The translations under genes were made by a program, and so were the position numbers. Below the pieces are notes generated by a model, which did not search any database, was not told where the DNA came from, and saw only the letters and a list, made by a program, of their open reading frames with translations. Below are positions 8,437 through 15,687 of a stretch of 64,000 nucleotides of DNA, piece by piece. The first letter of the stretch is position 1; every line of letters starts with the position of its first letter. The stretch lies in contig NZ_JBBOOK010000001.1 of the NCBI RefSeq assembly GCF_038003045.1, positions 806,001-870,000 on the forward strand, in the 5' to 3' direction. Source of the stretch: Sporosarcina sp. FSL W7-1349 (GTDB lineage Bacteria; Bacillota; Bacilli; Bacillales_A; Planococcaceae).

Positions 8437-9398
8437 CCTTTCCCCTCCCCTCTGATTTCCACTCTAGGATTTAGAGCTTGCGTGATGATATCGACCATGA
8501 AATTGATGATGACGTAGATGAATACCATGAAAATCACGTATGCCTGCAACAAGGGATAATCTCGATAGGTGATAGCTTCCAATGCCATCGATCCAAGACC
8601 GGGCCATGCGAATACACTTTCCACGATGACCGTTCCCCCTAATAGCACGGCAACCGAGAGACCTAACAAAGTAATGATTCCTAACAGCGCATTCGGTAAA
8701 ACATGTCTGATCAATATATGACTTTCCTTAATTCCCCGCGCTCGCGCCCCAATAACGAAATCCTGCGAATACTGATCCAAGATCGCTGCTCGGATCTGTC
8801 TTGTATATCTTCCGATTAAGGGAATCGATAACGTGAAAGCGGGTAAAATCACGCTATCCAAAGAGGTAGGATCGGTAATCTTAAACCAATTCAATTTCAC
8901 AACAAAAAAATAGATTAACAGAAGCCCTAACCAAAAAGAGGGAATCGATATGCCAACGAGTGAAAACGCCCGAATCGTAAAATCAATCCAGTTATTTTTC
9001 TGCATGGCGGATAGAATTCCTAAAGTGAGAGAACATCCAACTAATATAAATAAAGCAACCATCGCTAATTTAACCGTCATGAACACTCTTTGTCCGATCA
9101 CATCTGTGACGGGTCCCCTCGTAGAATACGAATAGCCAAGATCCCCTGTCACTAAGTTGGAGAGCCAGTTTCCATATTGCACGATAAACGGATCGTTTAA
9201 CCCCATTTCTTCTCTTGTTTTCTCAAGCAACTCTGTAGTAGGTATCACATCATGCGAAGTCAACATCATTTCTGCCGGATCACTCGGGGTTAAATGCGAC
9301 AGCCCAAAAGTGATAAAAGATGCCAAAAGCATTACCAGAAAGAGTTGGAGGAACCTTTTGAACACATACAATTTCATAGCATCACGTCCATTTTTCAT
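8433..9398 (-). CDS. ABC transporter permease, NikB/DppB-like
   Basis: The 321-aa permease begins with the KRFLQLFLVMLLASFITFGL helix, typical of NikB/DppB proteins, followed by the periplasm-facing region NDPFIVQYGNWL. The EAA-type loop is DFVIGARARGIKESHILIRH. The start at 9398 overlaps the end of the MATE gene by 17 bp. An in-frame ATG at 9377, after GGACGTGA, is an equally possible start and would remove the overlap. It pairs with the permease at 7618-8436. Confidence 0.9.
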   Translation of the reverse strand: MKNGRDAMKLYVFKRFLQLFLVMLLASFITFGLSHLTPSDPAEMMLTSHDVIPTTELLEKTREEMGLNDPFIVQYGNWLSNLVTGDLGYSYSTRGPVTDVIGQRVFMTVKLAMVALFILVGCSLTLGILSAMQKNNWIDFTIRAFSLVGISIPSFWLGLLLIYFFVVKLNWFKITDPTSLDSVILPAFTLSIPLIGRYTRQIRAAILDQYSQDFVIGARARGIKESHILIRHVLPNALLGIITLLGLSVAVLLGGTVIVESVFAWPGLGSMALEAITYRDYPLLQAYVIFMVFIYVIINFMVDIITQALNPRVEIRGEGKG

Positions 9399-10710
9399 TC
9401 CCAGTTTCCTGGGGAAAGACCCTATTCATTAATTTTTTTCGATAAAGAAATAGAAAGACACTTCTGCCCAAGCTAAATAAGATAAATGCCAGCCACAACC
9501 CATGATTTTGGTATTGCGGTATTAAGGTGTAATAAGCTATGAGAAAAAGAAGTAAAGATAAAATCATTGAATCCCTGATGGGACCTGTAAACGTACATCC
9601 AGTGAAAACCCCGAAATAGACAAGCCCAACGCCAATGACAAAAGGCAGCACAATCAGCCATATAAAAAATTCATGGCTCATGGCGATCACGCTTTCAATA
9701 CTCGTAAAAGCGGCGATAATAGGATCCTTGAATAGGATGAGGACGACCGATAATACGATGCTTAATACGGCAGTACAAACATTCGATATAGAAAGCATTT
9801 CCTTATATTCTTGTAGATTTTTCTCCCCGGCACTTTTCCCCGCAAATACGCTAGAGGCATTCGCAATCCCGTCATACATATAGCAGATGATATAGTGTAA
9901 TTGGAATAACACGGCATTCGCAGCTAGGACAACGGTGCCTAATTCCGCTCCTTTCGCAACAAACATATTAGTCATGACTAACAGGCAAACCGTTCTAATA
10001 AACAGATCGGTATTGACCCCAATCATTTTTTTGAAAGTTCCCGGATCGAATATGTTATGTTTCAGACCAAGTAGGGTGTTTACGTTTAATTTGCTACATA
10101 TTAAAAAGGTTCCTAATACAAATCCATAAAACTGAGAAATCAGGGTAGCATAGGCGACTCCGGCAACTCCCATTTCAAACGCAAAAACCAACACCAAGTC
10201 TAAAATGATATTCAGGACGTTCATAGAGATCTGCAAAAAAAGGGTTTCTTTCACGTGTTTCCGCCCCATTAACCAGCCCAAATTGACATAGCCGAGCAGC
10301 ACAAATGGAGCTCCCCATATGAGTATTTTGAAATAAGTGACGGCATGCTCCGTTACCTCGGGCTCCGGCCGATAAATTGATAATGCGATGTTTTGAATCA
10401 AGGTTTGACAAGCAATGAAAATAAGACTCATTATCAATGCGGTCACAAACGGCCGGACAAAAGCATAATAACGATCTTGCTCATGCCCGCTTCCTAAGGA
10501 CTGCGCAGAAAATCCGGATGTACTCACCCGCAAAAATCCGAATAACCAATATAATGTATTGAAAATCACGGCACCGATGGCTACTCCACCGATATAAGAG
10601 GCATTGCCAAGCCTCCCTACGACCGCCGTATCGACCGCCCCTAATAGAGGCTGAGTGACGGTCGAAATGACAAAAGGGATAGCCAGTGCTAAGTATTCTT
10701 TATATTTCAT
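9382..10710 (-). CDS. MATE-family (DinF-like) multidrug/metabolite exporter
   Basis: The protein from ATG 10710 (MKYKEYLALAIPFVISTVTQ, after GAGGTG) is 442 aa with about twelve membrane segments. QPLLGAVDTAVVGRLG is the first-helix motif of the DinF branch of MATE transporters. These export organic compounds using an ion gradient. It is the first gene of the operon behind the cobalamin riboswitch and overlaps the NikB-like permease gene, so exporter and importer are transcribed together. That coupling suggests export of a carrier (for example a metallophore) or of a by-product, but no biosynthetic gene for a metallophore is in this window. Confidence 0.85.
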   Translation of the reverse strand: MKYKEYLALAIPFVISTVTQPLLGAVDTAVVGRLGNASYIGGVAIGAVIFNTLYWLFGFLRVSTSGFSAQSLGSGHEQDRYYAFVRPFVTALIMSLIFIACQTLIQNIALSIYRPEPEVTEHAVTYFKILIWGAPFVLLGYVNLGWLMGRKHVKETLFLQISMNVLNIILDLVLVFAFEMGVAGVAYATLISQFYGFVLGTFLICSKLNVNTLLGLKHNIFDPGTFKKMIGVNTDLFIRTVCLLVMTNMFVAKGAELGTVVLAANAVLFQLHYIICYMYDGIANASSVFAGKSAGEKNLQEYKEMLSISNVCTAVLSIVLSVVLILFKDPIIAAFTSIESVIAMSHEFFIWLIVLPFVIGVGLVYFGVFTGCTFTGPIRDSMILSLLLFLIAYYTLIPQYQNHGLWLAFILFSLGRSVFLFLYRKKLMNRVFPQETGNEKWT

Positions 10711-10814
10711 AGACACCTCGCAGACGTACATATTGAGCAGTGATTCATGTTCTTCTTCGAGGAAATCGAAGTGATTTCATCACCCTTTCTTGCAATAGGC
10801 GGAAATGTGACCAT

Positions 10815-10852
10815 TAAAAAAGAGCATTTAAACCAAATAGGTTCAAATGCTC
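10815..10852 (-). terminator. Rho-independent terminator in the riboswitch leader (expression platform)
   Basis: On the minus strand GAGCATTTGAACC (10852-10840), a short loop and GGTTTAAATGCTC (10834-10822) form a 13-bp stem with one G-T pair, followed by TTTTTTAA. It lies about 90 nt downstream of the riboswitch aptamer and about 105 nt before the MATE start. This is the classic position for ligand-dependent termination. Confidence 0.85.
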
Positions 10853-10944
10853 ACAAAAATGAGATAATCTGTCTTCAGCTAACAGAAATGACTTTTCGTA
10901 AACACACTCTCCTCTATTCCCGGGGGTTTATTTGTGTTCTTTAA

Positions 10945-11116
10945 ACAGGCAGGTCTCCTGACTTATCCTCGATGCTCTCCGCGTCTTCCCGCTTTAAAAA
11001 TAAAGCAGTGACATCTTGCAGGTCGCTCCGAATTACAGTGGCGGGTACCGTGTCGGATTTTCACCGAACTTCCCTTTTAAGCTATATGTATAGAAACTAC
11101 ACATAAAGCACCTATT
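10945..11116 (-). promoter_or_regulatory. Cobalamin (B12) riboswitch
   Basis: Read on the minus strand, the aptamer shows AGGTGC near 11113, then AAAAGGGAAG, then GGTGAAAATCCGACACGG (about 11064-11047). Next come the conserved CCCGCCACTGTAA box (about 11045-11033) and, at the 3' end, AAGTCAGGAGACCTGCC. These are the hallmark elements of the AdoCbl class. Together with the terminator at 10815-10852 it should turn off the MATE/ABC operon when cobalamin is plentiful. The aptamer is a confident call; the direction of regulation is inferred from the terminator. Confidence 0.95.
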
Positions 11117-11191
11117 TAAATTAGTATGTAATTGTAATGCCTATTTGCAATTCAGTAACTGAACGCGTATAGCAAGGCCATAATTGATTTC

Positions 11192-11220
11192 AATATACTA
11201 TAAAAAAACACAATTGTCTA
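11192..11220 (-). promoter_or_regulatory. Promoter of the riboswitch operon
   Basis: On the minus strand TAGACA (11220-11215), a 17-nt spacer and TATATT (11197-11192) match sigma-A boxes at 5 of 6 each. Transcription would begin near 11185, giving a leader of about 475 nt that contains the aptamer and terminator. Confidence 0.6.
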
Positions 11221-11257
11221 CATCTTCCTGCATAGGGCTTCATTTGCTGACAGGCAC

Positions 11258-11614
11258 TTAGGATTTTTTTCTTTTTCGGACATACAGGGCAATGGATTGA
11301 AGAATTAAATTAAGCACACTAATAACGAGGAGCAGTTGAACCGGATAGAACGGTTTGAAATAGCCATCCCAATTCCCGATCCCAGTCATTTGCAACGTCA
11401 AATAGCGGGATATCAAATAGGAAAAGACATTTCCGACCATCCAGACAACGATAGAAAACCTCTGCTTATTTTTGTAAGCTAGGACAGCGGGCACGACCAA
11501 TAGCGGCACATAACCGAACATGGACCAATAGGCAAAATCCACATACATCGCTAGATACCCATAAGGGAAACTATATAAAATCAGGAAAAGTATTGACCAA
11601 CCGTAGTTTTTCAT
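11258..11614 (-). CDS. Small membrane protein of unknown function
   Basis: I take ATG 11614 (MKNYGWSILFLILYSFPYGY) as the start, giving 118 aa; ATG 11629, overlapping the upstream stop, is the alternative. Four hydrophobic segments are visible, separated by short loops (KNKQRF, DGYFKPFYP), and the protein ends in a basic cytoplasmic tail VRKRKKS. No family was recognised. It follows the XRE-type regulator gene at 11620-12102 within 5 bp or with overlap. The pair therefore looks like a regulator and a membrane partner, a layout seen for small sensing or immunity modules. That reading is speculative. Confidence 0.65.
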   Translation of the reverse strand: MKNYGWSILFLILYSFPYGYLAMYVDFAYWSMFGYVPLLVVPAVLAYKNKQRFSIVVWMVGNVFSYLISRYLTLQMTGIGNWDGYFKPFYPVQLLLVISVLNLILQSIALYVRKRKKS

Positions 11615-11619
11615 GTGAG

Positions 11620-12102
11620 TCACATCCATTTCCGTTGCAGATCTTCGGATGAGTCCATAGTCCGTTTCATTTCCTTTTTGACTTCTTCCCAATCAAAAGT
11701 GCTGAAAATGCGGTAATCATCCGGATCTATAATGCGGTAATGCTGACTGACCACATTTTGCTGCAGTCGGTAGTCCTTCCAATTTTCTATGTCCCGCCAC
11801 CATATGCGTCCGCCCATCGTCTTCCTTCCTGCCGGGCGGATCCGTTCGTACAACACCAGTTCCACCGTCTCGAGCGGATCCTCGCCAAGAGCGGACTGCA
11901 ACGAAACACTTTCACGGAATAGACCGCAAACTGCCAAAACTACCGTCCATCCAGCCTGCACCCGCCCCTTTTCAATTTGCAGCAACGTTTTCTTAGAGAT
12001 GCCAAGTAAATCCGCCATCCGCTGTTGGGTATGCCCCTGCTCAGTCCGAATCAACTTCATTTGCTCCGAAACAATATGTATAATTTCTTCTTTTATAATC
12101 AT
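11620..12102 (-). CDS. XRE-family helix-turn-helix regulator with extra C-terminal domain
   Basis: The start is ATG 12102 (MIIKEEIIHIVSEQMKLIRT), preceded by AAAGGGGTGATT, giving 160 aa. Longer upstream reading runs through a repeat and has no ribosome site. Residues about 10-60 form a Cro/CI-type HTH (QQRMADLLGISKKTLLQIEK). The remaining 100 residues, rich in Arg, Trp and Tyr (GGRIWWRDIENWKDYRLQQN), resemble no family I know. The small membrane gene follows immediately. Divergently, across a hairpin repeat, lies the metallo-beta-lactamase-fold gene. Targets are unknown. Confidence 0.75.
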   Translation of the reverse strand: MIIKEEIIHIVSEQMKLIRTEQGHTQQRMADLLGISKKTLLQIEKGRVQAGWTVVLAVCGLFRESVSLQSALGEDPLETVELVLYERIRPAGRKTMGGRIWWRDIENWKDYRLQQNVVSQHYRIIDPDDYRIFSTFDWEEVKKEMKRTMDSSEDLQRKWM

Positions 12103-12142
12103 AATCACCCCTTTAGTGTAATTATACACCATAAAAACCGAG

Positions 12143-12204
12143 AGTGCCAGGCACCCAAACAATTCAGAATTGTGTTTAAATTGTTTAGGTGACTGTCCCC
12201 GGGG
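12143..12204. repeat. GTGCCAGGCACC-type palindromic repeat element
   Basis: GTGCCAGGCACC (12144-12155) is followed by AAACAATT (12157-12164), and AATTGTTT (12179-12186) pairs back to it. GGTGACTGTCCCC (12188-12200) continues the stem against CACC. The flanks (GGGGACAGTCACC / GGTGCCTGGCAC on the minus strand) recall small dispersed repeats in Bacillales linked to REP-type transposases. Related hairpins are at 28260-28306 and 30554-30590. Confidence 0.6.
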
Positions 12205-12280
12205 AATGCAAGCAGTGAAACTGTATATTTTTTCTTGCACGATCCAAACTATTGTAATCATCCTAAAGGAGGTACTATTC

Positions 12281-13138
12281 GTGGAGAGAAGTTCATCAAG
12301 CGACAGATACCAGCCGGTCACATCCGTCAACAGTGGCGTCGGTGTGGAAGTAATACCGGACATCTATTGTTACACGGACCAAATCGTCAATGTCGTTTTT
12401 TATGGAAAGCAAGGAGAGGGAGAAAAGTGGGTCCTGATCGACGCGGGGATGCCCACATCCGGTAAAAATATTATAGAGGAAGCCGAAAAAAGATTTGGAG
12501 CTGGCAATCCGCCGCAAGCGATCGTTTTGACCCATGCCCATTTTGACCATATCGGCGGATTGATTAATGTCCTTGAGGAATGGCCCGTCCCGGTATACGC
12601 TCATCCTTTGGAAATTCCGTACATCACCGGGCAACAAGATTATCCCGACCCCGACTTCATGGTGGAAGGCGGCATGGTGGCAAAAATGTCCGCCATGTTT
12701 CCAATTGAGGCGATTGATATCGGAGATCGAGCGAATCCGCTGCCTGCCGACAATTCCGTCCCTTCTATGCCTGGATGGAAGTGGATTCATACCCCGGGTC
12801 ACTCGGCAGGACATGTCACCTTCTATCGCGAGTCTGATGGGGCGTTAATAGCGGGCGATGTGTTTGTCACCGTCCGTCAAGACGCCTTGTATAAAGTCCT
12901 CACGCAGGAACGCGAGATGTCCGGACCTCCCCGTTATTTGACACCAGACTGGACTGCCGCCGAACAATCCGTGAAAGCGATGCAAGCACTTCATCCGAAA
13001 GTGGCCGTCACCGGACATGGCGTACCGGTCTCAGGCGAATGGCTGGAAGAGAACTTGACGAAGCTTGCGGACAACTTCGCAGAAATGGCAGTGCCCGTCT
13101 ATGGAAAGTTTGTCGATGGCGATAAACCCGCTCAGTAA
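12281..13138 (+). CDS. Metallo-beta-lactamase-fold hydrolase
   Basis: The start is GTG 12281, preceded by AAAGGAGG; the frame stays open further upstream but only through the repeat element. The 285-aa protein carries the HxHxDH metal motif as THAHFDHIGG (His85-His90), a later His in TPGHSAGHV and a GDVFVT aspartate segment. The last conserved His is in VTGHGVP. Two metal ions should be bound. The family spans glyoxalase II-like, lactonase-like and other hydrolases, so the substrate is open. No signal peptide is seen. It is monocistronic, with a terminator at 13149-13177. Confidence 0.87.
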   Translation: MERSSSSDRYQPVTSVNSGVGVEVIPDIYCYTDQIVNVVFYGKQGEGEKWVLIDAGMPTSGKNIIEEAEKRFGAGNPPQAIVLTHAHFDHIGGLINVLEEWPVPVYAHPLEIPYITGQQDYPDPDFMVEGGMVAKMSAMFPIEAIDIGDRANPLPADNSVPSMPGWKWIHTPGHSAGHVTFYRESDGALIAGDVFVTVRQDALYKVLTQEREMSGPPRYLTPDWTAAEQSVKAMQALHPKVAVTGHGVPVSGEWLEENLTKLADNFAEMAVPVYGKFVDGDKPAQ

Positions 13139-13148
13139 ATCGACTATT

Positions 13149-13177
13149 AAGCCTTCTTATCATTCGATAAGGGGGTT
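13149..13177 (+). terminator. Rho-independent terminator of the MBL-fold gene
   Basis: CTTATC (13156-13161), the loop ATTC and GATAAG (13166-13171) form a short stem extended by AAGCC/GGTTT-type pairs, followed by TTTATTAATTTT. It begins about 10 bp after the stop codon. Confidence 0.55.
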
Positions 13178-13230
13178 TATTAATTTTACAGAGGGATACC
13201 CGGATAAAAAGGATTCTCTGACTCCGGTAC

Positions 13231-13338
13231 TTGCAATTCGCAACTTCCTGTCCGACCTAATAGTTGCAAAGCACAACCATTAAAACAATTACTTGCAATA
13301 AGCAAATACATCGATCGTTAGATAGTTGCGAAGTACAA
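13231..13338. repeat. Four-copy array of TTGC-N5-GCAA quasi-palindromes
   Basis: Related 13-bp sites occur at 13231 (TTGCAATTCGCAA), 13264 (TTGCAAAGCACAA), 13293 (TTGCAATAAGCAA) and 13326 (TTGCGAAGTACAA). Starts are 33, 29 and 33 bp apart, close to three helical turns. The last site abuts the stop codon of the MarR gene. The shape fits a dimeric winged-helix operator, but the site lies between two 3' ends, where no promoter is expected. Confidence 0.6.
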
Positions 13339-13743
13339 CTATTGGTCAGAGTCCAGCTTCGCAGACAAGACTTGGATAGATCGCTTGATCGTCTCCATCT
13401 CAAACTCGTTCATACCACTGAATAATTGATCAAACCGCGAGGCGAACAATCGGTCCATTTCCCCGACCACCCTCTCACCTTCCACAGTCAATCCTAAGAA
13501 ATAATATCGCCTATCCTGTTCGGATGGAACTCGCTCGACGTATCCTTTCTTCTCCAGAGACTGTACCTGCCGGGAGAAAGTGGTGATATCCATCACAACA
13601 TGCCGGGCCACTTTCTGCATCGTCAAATCATCGCGCCCCTCCAATGCAAACAGGATGGCTATTTGAGGCATGGATACTGGTTCGGGAAAGTCTTCATACG
13701 CCTGTTTGATGAACCGGGAAAACGAAAAATAGAATTCCAGCAC
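13339..13743 (-). CDS. MarR-family transcriptional regulator
   Basis: The 134-aa protein starts with GTG 13743 after GGAGTGA (rather close). It shows the MarR winged helix: QIAILFALEGRDDLTMQKVA, then recognition helix VVMDITTFSRQVQSLEKKGY, then wing RVPSEQDRRYYFLGLTVEGE. Flanking helices should dimerise. No cysteine redox sensor is obvious. The gene converges on the MBL-fold gene; four palindromes lie directly beyond its 3' end and could be its own sites. The signal and regulon are unknown. Confidence 0.88.
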   Translation of the reverse strand: MLEFYFSFSRFIKQAYEDFPEPVSMPQIAILFALEGRDDLTMQKVARHVVMDITTFSRQVQSLEKKGYVERVPSEQDRRYYFLGLTVEGERVVGEMDRLFASRFDQLFSGMNEFEMETIKRSIQVLSAKLDSDQ

Positions 13744-13787
13744 TCACTCCAACCCCTATCAGTTTACATAATATTATTACGCACATC

Positions 13788-13817
13788 AAAAAGCGCCCCA
13801 TCAAAAAGGGTCGCTTT
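13788..13817 (-). terminator. Rho-independent terminator of the Spo0M-like gene
   Basis: On the minus strand AAAGCGACCC (13817-13808), a loop rich in T and GGGGCGCTTT (13799-13790) are followed by TTGATGTG. It begins 5 bp after the Spo0M-like stop codon. Confidence 0.6.
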
Positions 13818-13821
13818 GGCT

Positions 13822-14223
13822 TCAGCCATATGTAATCCGGTCTTCGTCATGCACATCTATCGCATTTTTAATAAAAACGGTCGTCCGTAAAATGAGCGAT
13901 TCGTTTTCCTCCGTCTCCCATCGTTCATCCGGGACGATTTCAAATGGAATCATATCAGTCTCTTTCGACTTCACACTTCCAACGATTTCGAATTCCTGTT
14001 TGGTGATCGTATTATCGATGATCGAAAAATCGCTGTCCCGGACATCGCGTGTCGTCCGTTTCAATAATTCGATTTCAATATGATCAATCAACTGCTCACT
14101 TTCCCCACCCTCGATATAAATCGTCCCCGAAAGGGTTTCGCCGAATGCGACGGTCGGTGAGCCGACAATCGTATCCACCTTCATCGTTCCAAAGCCGATG
14201 CTTGATAAAAATTGCTTCAACAT
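13822..14223 (-). CDS. Short Spo0M-like (sporulation-control, arrestin-fold) protein
   Basis: At 133 aa this is about half of a typical Spo0M (around 255-260 aa, from memory). It starts with MLKQFLSSIGFGTMKVDTIV, the usual Spo0M N-terminus, and follows the N-terminal arrestin-like beta-sandwich: GETLSGTIYIEGGESEQLID, then IPFEIVPDERW. It stops after FIKNAIDVHDEDRITYG, where full-length proteins enter the second domain. The clean TAA/TAG end and the terminator right behind it argue for a stable short form, not a recent frameshift. Spo0M modulates early sporulation in Bacillus. The start has a good GGGAGG site. Confidence 0.8.
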   Translation of the reverse strand: MLKQFLSSIGFGTMKVDTIVGSPTVAFGETLSGTIYIEGGESEQLIDHIEIELLKRTTRDVRDSDFSIIDNTITKQEFEIVGSVKSKETDMIPFEIVPDERWETEENESLILRTTVFIKNAIDVHDEDRITYG

Positions 14224-14292
14224 ACAAAAATGCCTCCCATGCGTTAGTGTCCTTCTCTATTCCCTATAGTATCCAGTATAACGCATTTGCCC

Positions 14293-14970
14293 TTAATCGG
14301 TTAAAGTGAAACTTCCTCCCTCATTCTTTTCCGCAGTCGCGAGGTCTTTTACAATTTTCCCCTTCTCTAAAAACAAGATGCGATCTCCTAAACCGCGGGC
14401 CTCTTCCATATCATGCGTTACAATCAAAAAAGGGATTTGCCAAAGTTCATGCAGGCGTAAAAGTTCCGACTGACACTCCTTTCTCGTCTCACGATCCAAT
14501 GCAGACAACGGCTCGTCCAATAACAGAATAGCCGGCTCTGTTACGAGAGCCCGGGCCAAAGCGACCCGCTGCTGTTCCCCGCCCGAAACTTGATGAGGGT
14601 ATTTGGATAATAGATGCTGGATGCCTAACAGGTACACCAACCTCTCTACGACGGAGGATTGCTTTTCCTTCCTCACTCCATACGTAATATTCTTTTCAAC
14701 AGTCATATGAGGAAAAAGCGCGTAATCCTGGAACAGATAACCTACATGCCGTTTTCTTGGCAAAAGCGGTTTTTGGCCTTCCTGAAAGAAAACCATCTCG
14801 TCCAATGTGATCGATCCGGCATCGGGGTGAACCAGTCCGGCAATCGAGTTGAGGATGGTCGTTTTCCCGGATCCTGAAGGACCGACGAGGACGACAATTT
14901 CTTTATTCATTGCAAATGCCACATCCAGCTCGAAATGGGCCAGTTCCTTTTTCATCTGTACTTTTAGCAT
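14293..14970 (-). CDS. modC: Molybdate ABC transporter ATP-binding protein ModC-like
   Basis: The 225-aa ATPase has Walker A VGPSGSGKTTILN, the signature VSGGEQQRVALARAL and Walker B ILLLDEPLSALD, then H-loop VTHDMEEA. It is short and lacks the C-terminal molybdate-binding (TOBE) domain of longer ModC proteins. It is the last gene of modA-modB-modC, 12 bp after modB. Energy for molybdate (or tungstate) import is its role by context. The start follows GGGGAGG. Confidence 0.87.
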   Translation of the reverse strand: MLKVQMKKELAHFELDVAFAMNKEIVVLVGPSGSGKTTILNSIAGLVHPDAGSITLDEMVFFQEGQKPLLPRKRHVGYLFQDYALFPHMTVEKNITYGVRKEKQSSVVERLVYLLGIQHLLSKYPHQVSGGEQQRVALARALVTEPAILLLDEPLSALDRETRKECQSELLRLHELWQIPFLIVTHDMEEARGLGDRILFLEKGKIVKDLATAEKNEGGSFTLTD

Positions 14971-14982
14971 TCGATTCCTCCC

Positions 14983-15672
14983 CTATCGCCGATCGTTCGC
15001 AAACCGCCGCATGCTTCGTTTGCTCCACCAATTCAGCCAAAGAATCGTGCTGAATCCGAGCGCAACGATGATGATCACCCAAAACGTCGCTTTTTCCATC
15101 TGTCCTGCCTCTACGGCAAAATAGATTGCCATCGGAATGGTGTCCGTTTTCCCGGGGATATAACCGGCCAGCATGAGAGTCGCACCAAACTCTCCAAGCC
15201 CCCGGGCGAAAGAAAGGACAAGTCCCGCTAATAAACCCGGCCAGGCAAGCGGAAACGACACCGTCCAAAAAACTCGCCATTCCGAGGCTCCCATCGTCCG
15301 CGCTGCATTTTCAAGCCGGATATCAATATTTTCGAATGCGGCAGCGGCGCTTTGGTACATTAAGGGAAACGAGACGACAATGGATGCGATGACAGCCGCC
15401 ATCCAAGTAAACACGATCTGGATGTCAAAGGTGTCCCACAGCCAACCGCCGATCCATCCTTTTTTCCCAAAGAGGATGAGTAATCCGAAGCCGACAACCG
15501 TTGGTGGTAAAACGAGCGGCAAAAGAAAGAACGATTCCACTATGCTTTTTCCAAAAAATGATTTCCTGCTAAAAAAATAAGCGAAAAACAAACCGAAGAT
15601 GAAAACGAAAGAGGTGGAGATGGCTGCCACTTTCAATGATAATACTAGTGGTGTGTAATTCAATTCGGACAT
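14983..15672 (-). CDS. modB: Molybdate ABC transporter permease ModB
   Basis: This 229-aa permease has about five membrane segments. It starts MSELNYTPLVLSLKVAAIST and holds the ModB hallmark region FFLLPLVLPPTVVGFGLLIL. The EAA loop is ENAARTMGASEWRVFWTVSF, and GLVLSFARGLGEFGATLMLA follows with the GEFG motif. It lies between the binding lipoprotein and the ATPase, 15 bp after modA. The start follows GAGGGAGGG. It forms the homodimeric pore for molybdate or tungstate. Confidence 0.92.
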   Translation of the reverse strand: MSELNYTPLVLSLKVAAISTSFVFIFGLFFAYFFSRKSFFGKSIVESFFLLPLVLPPTVVGFGLLILFGKKGWIGGWLWDTFDIQIVFTWMAAVIASIVVSFPLMYQSAAAAFENIDIRLENAARTMGASEWRVFWTVSFPLAWPGLLAGLVLSFARGLGEFGATLMLAGYIPGKTDTIPMAIYFAVEAGQMEKATFWVIIIVALGFSTILWLNWWSKRSMRRFANDRR

Positions 15673-15687
15673 ACGCCCTCCCTCTTT

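Noticed and set aside
10747..10944. Plus-strand frame in the riboswitch leader
   Set aside because: Covers the terminator and spacer of the minus-strand leader and has no ribosome site; no known family.
12170..12280. Upstream extension of the MBL-fold protein
   Set aside because: Runs through the hairpin repeat; GTG 12281 follows AAAGGAGG and gives a normal family length.
13231..13338. CRISPR-like array from the four regular repeats
   Set aside because: Units are only 13 bp, imperfect, and no cas gene is near.
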